Below, piece after piece: positions 63,313 through 64,000 of a stretch of 64,000 nt of DNA. The notes under the pieces are model-generated. The model did not search any database. It was not told where the DNA came from and saw only the letters and a program-made list of their open reading frames with translations. The translations under genes were made by a program, and so were the position numbers. The DNA lies in contig NZ_FNUD01000002.1 in the NCBI RefSeq assembly GCF_900106095.1, positions 3,121,501 to 3,185,500 on the forward strand, read 5' to 3'. This DNA is from Pseudomonas deceptionensis (GTDB lineage: Bacteria > Pseudomonadota > Gammaproteobacteria > Pseudomonadales > Pseudomonadaceae). Position 1 is the first letter of the stretch; every line of letters begins with the position of its first letter.

Positions 63313-63999
63313 TTAACGCGGCGCCCACAGGTCAGGCAGGCCCGGGTCGCTGGCGGCGATCAGGCGCTTGAGCAGGACCTTGAGCGCCTGGGCATCGCCA
63401 GGGCCCAGCTTGGCCGACACGTTCTCTTCCACCGCCTTGGCCAGCGCCAACTGCTGCAGCGACGCCTCGCGACCGGTGGCGGTCAGCACATAGCGCGGTG
63501 CCTGCTGGCTGCCTTCGAGGGCGACCAGGTTTTGAGTTTCAAGGAAACGCATGCTGGCTACGGTGACCACGTGCCCGGTGTAACCGACGAAGGTGTTGAT
63601 TTCGTCCAGGGTCAGGTTGTCACGGATGCACAGCACCGAAAGGATGAAAAACGCATGCTCATCCAGTTTCTGGTTGCTCAGCAGACGATGCAGGGCATCG
63701 AGCAACTGGTAATGGGCGCGGCCCAGCAGGTACCCGAGCAAGTCTTCGGTGTAGCTGCATTCAGGCGGTGGCGGGGTGGTCGCCAGGCGCAGTTCACTGC
63801 GTGGCTTGCGGGTCGCCAGGGCGTACTGGCCGCTCTGGAAGGCCAGCGGTGCGCGGTCGCTGTGATCAAAGGCAAGCACTTCGCCGACAAAGATCACATG
63901 GTCGCCCCCTTCATACTGAAAGGCGGTGCGGCACTGAAAACGGGCGGTGCAGTCCTGCAGCAGCGGCGCTTCGCTGATGCCGTTGTCGAGTTCGATCTC
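63313..63999 (-). CDS. Flavin reductase with C-terminal MarR-like winged helix (5' part outside window)
   Basis: The frame is open to the window edge (229 residues seen). The N-terminal part read here (CTARFQCRTAFQYEGGDHVI, FVGEVLAFDHSDRAPLAF) is the end of a flavin reductase domain that gives reduced flavin to a partner oxygenase. After a linker the last 130 residues (LLGRAHYQLLDALHRLLSNQ, EHAFFILSVLCIRDNLTLDE, QQAPRYVLTATGREASLQQ) form a MarR-like winged helix, as in the reductase of Acinetobacter p-hydroxyphenylacetate hydroxylase, where it acts as a regulatory lid. First visible gene of the leftward operon; the partner monooxygenase should lie upstream. Confidence 0.82.
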   Translation of the reverse strand, partial: EIELDNGISEAPLLQDCTARFQCRTAFQYEGGDHVIFVGEVLAFDHSDRAPLAFQSGQYALATRKPRSELRLATTPPPPECSYTEDLLGYLLGRAHYQLLDALHRLLSNQKLDEHAFFILSVLCIRDNLTLDEINTFVGYTGHVVTVASMRFLETQNLVALEGSQQAPRYVLTATGREASLQQLALAKAVEENVSAKLGPGDAQALKVLLKRLIAASDPGLPDLWAPR

Positions 64000-64000
64000 G

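Overview
The window looks like a Pseudomonas chromosome of the fluorescens/putida type. Support comes from a moderately high GC backbone, a REP-type palindrome at 62443-62494, gentisate and meta-cleavage aromatic catabolism, a PuuA/PuuR-like pair and the style of the prophage genes. The genus is an inference; no rRNA is present.

1-18152 is the late region of a prophage. It runs from a lambda-type head module (decoration protein gpD, capsid gpE, FII-like, Z-like and U-like proteins) into a contractile P2-type tail in P2 order: V, W, J, I, fibres, FI, FII, E, E', tape measure T, U, X, D. It ends with a GH19 endolysin and nested Rz/Rz1 spanins. Short hairpin terminators sit just upstream of several ribosome binding sites.

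18153-33318 is a visibly AT-richer accessory island between the lysis cassette and a second, truncated copy of the Rz1 start. It holds decayed ParDE and HigBA-like toxin-antitoxin modules, a 1282-residue GT4 glycosyltransferase/STAND ATPase/TPR fusion, a HEPN-motif protein, a class III cyclase-like protein, a predicted membrane protein, a DUF2971 protein, a broken integrase, an HNH endonuclease and a small lipoprotein. The fusion protein is the best candidate for an undescribed (possibly anti-phage) system.

33315-38000 pairs a LysR regulator with a divergent set: a 2-oxoglutarate oxygenase of BesD/HalD/ArpA type, a glycine-betaine-type periplasmic binding protein, glutathione-dependent formaldehyde dehydrogenase and a VOC protein. 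Uptake of a methylated amine or amino acid, oxidation and formaldehyde disposal is a plausible common role. 38334-42763 has a lipoprotein amidohydrolase divergent from a TetR regulator with a perfect 24-bp palindrome between them, and a NYN-domain protein.

42987-49350 is a 3-hydroxybenzoate/gentisate pathway: LysR regulator, fumarylpyruvate hydrolase, AAHS transporter, maleylpyruvate isomerase, 3-hydroxybenzoate 6-monooxygenase, gentisate 1,2-dioxygenase. 49618-58257 holds housekeeping-type genes: a small P-loop kinase, acetyltransferases, a polyamine-type regulator and glutamylpolyamine synthetase, tRNA-Gln(UUG), two divergent L,D-transpeptidases and a nitronate monooxygenase. 58230-64000 is a leftward meta-cleavage operon: flavin reductase with a winged-helix tail, SDR, hydratase, acylating acetaldehyde dehydrogenase, 4-hydroxy-2-oxovalerate aldolase, MFS transporter. 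Its ring-cleavage genes must lie outside the window.
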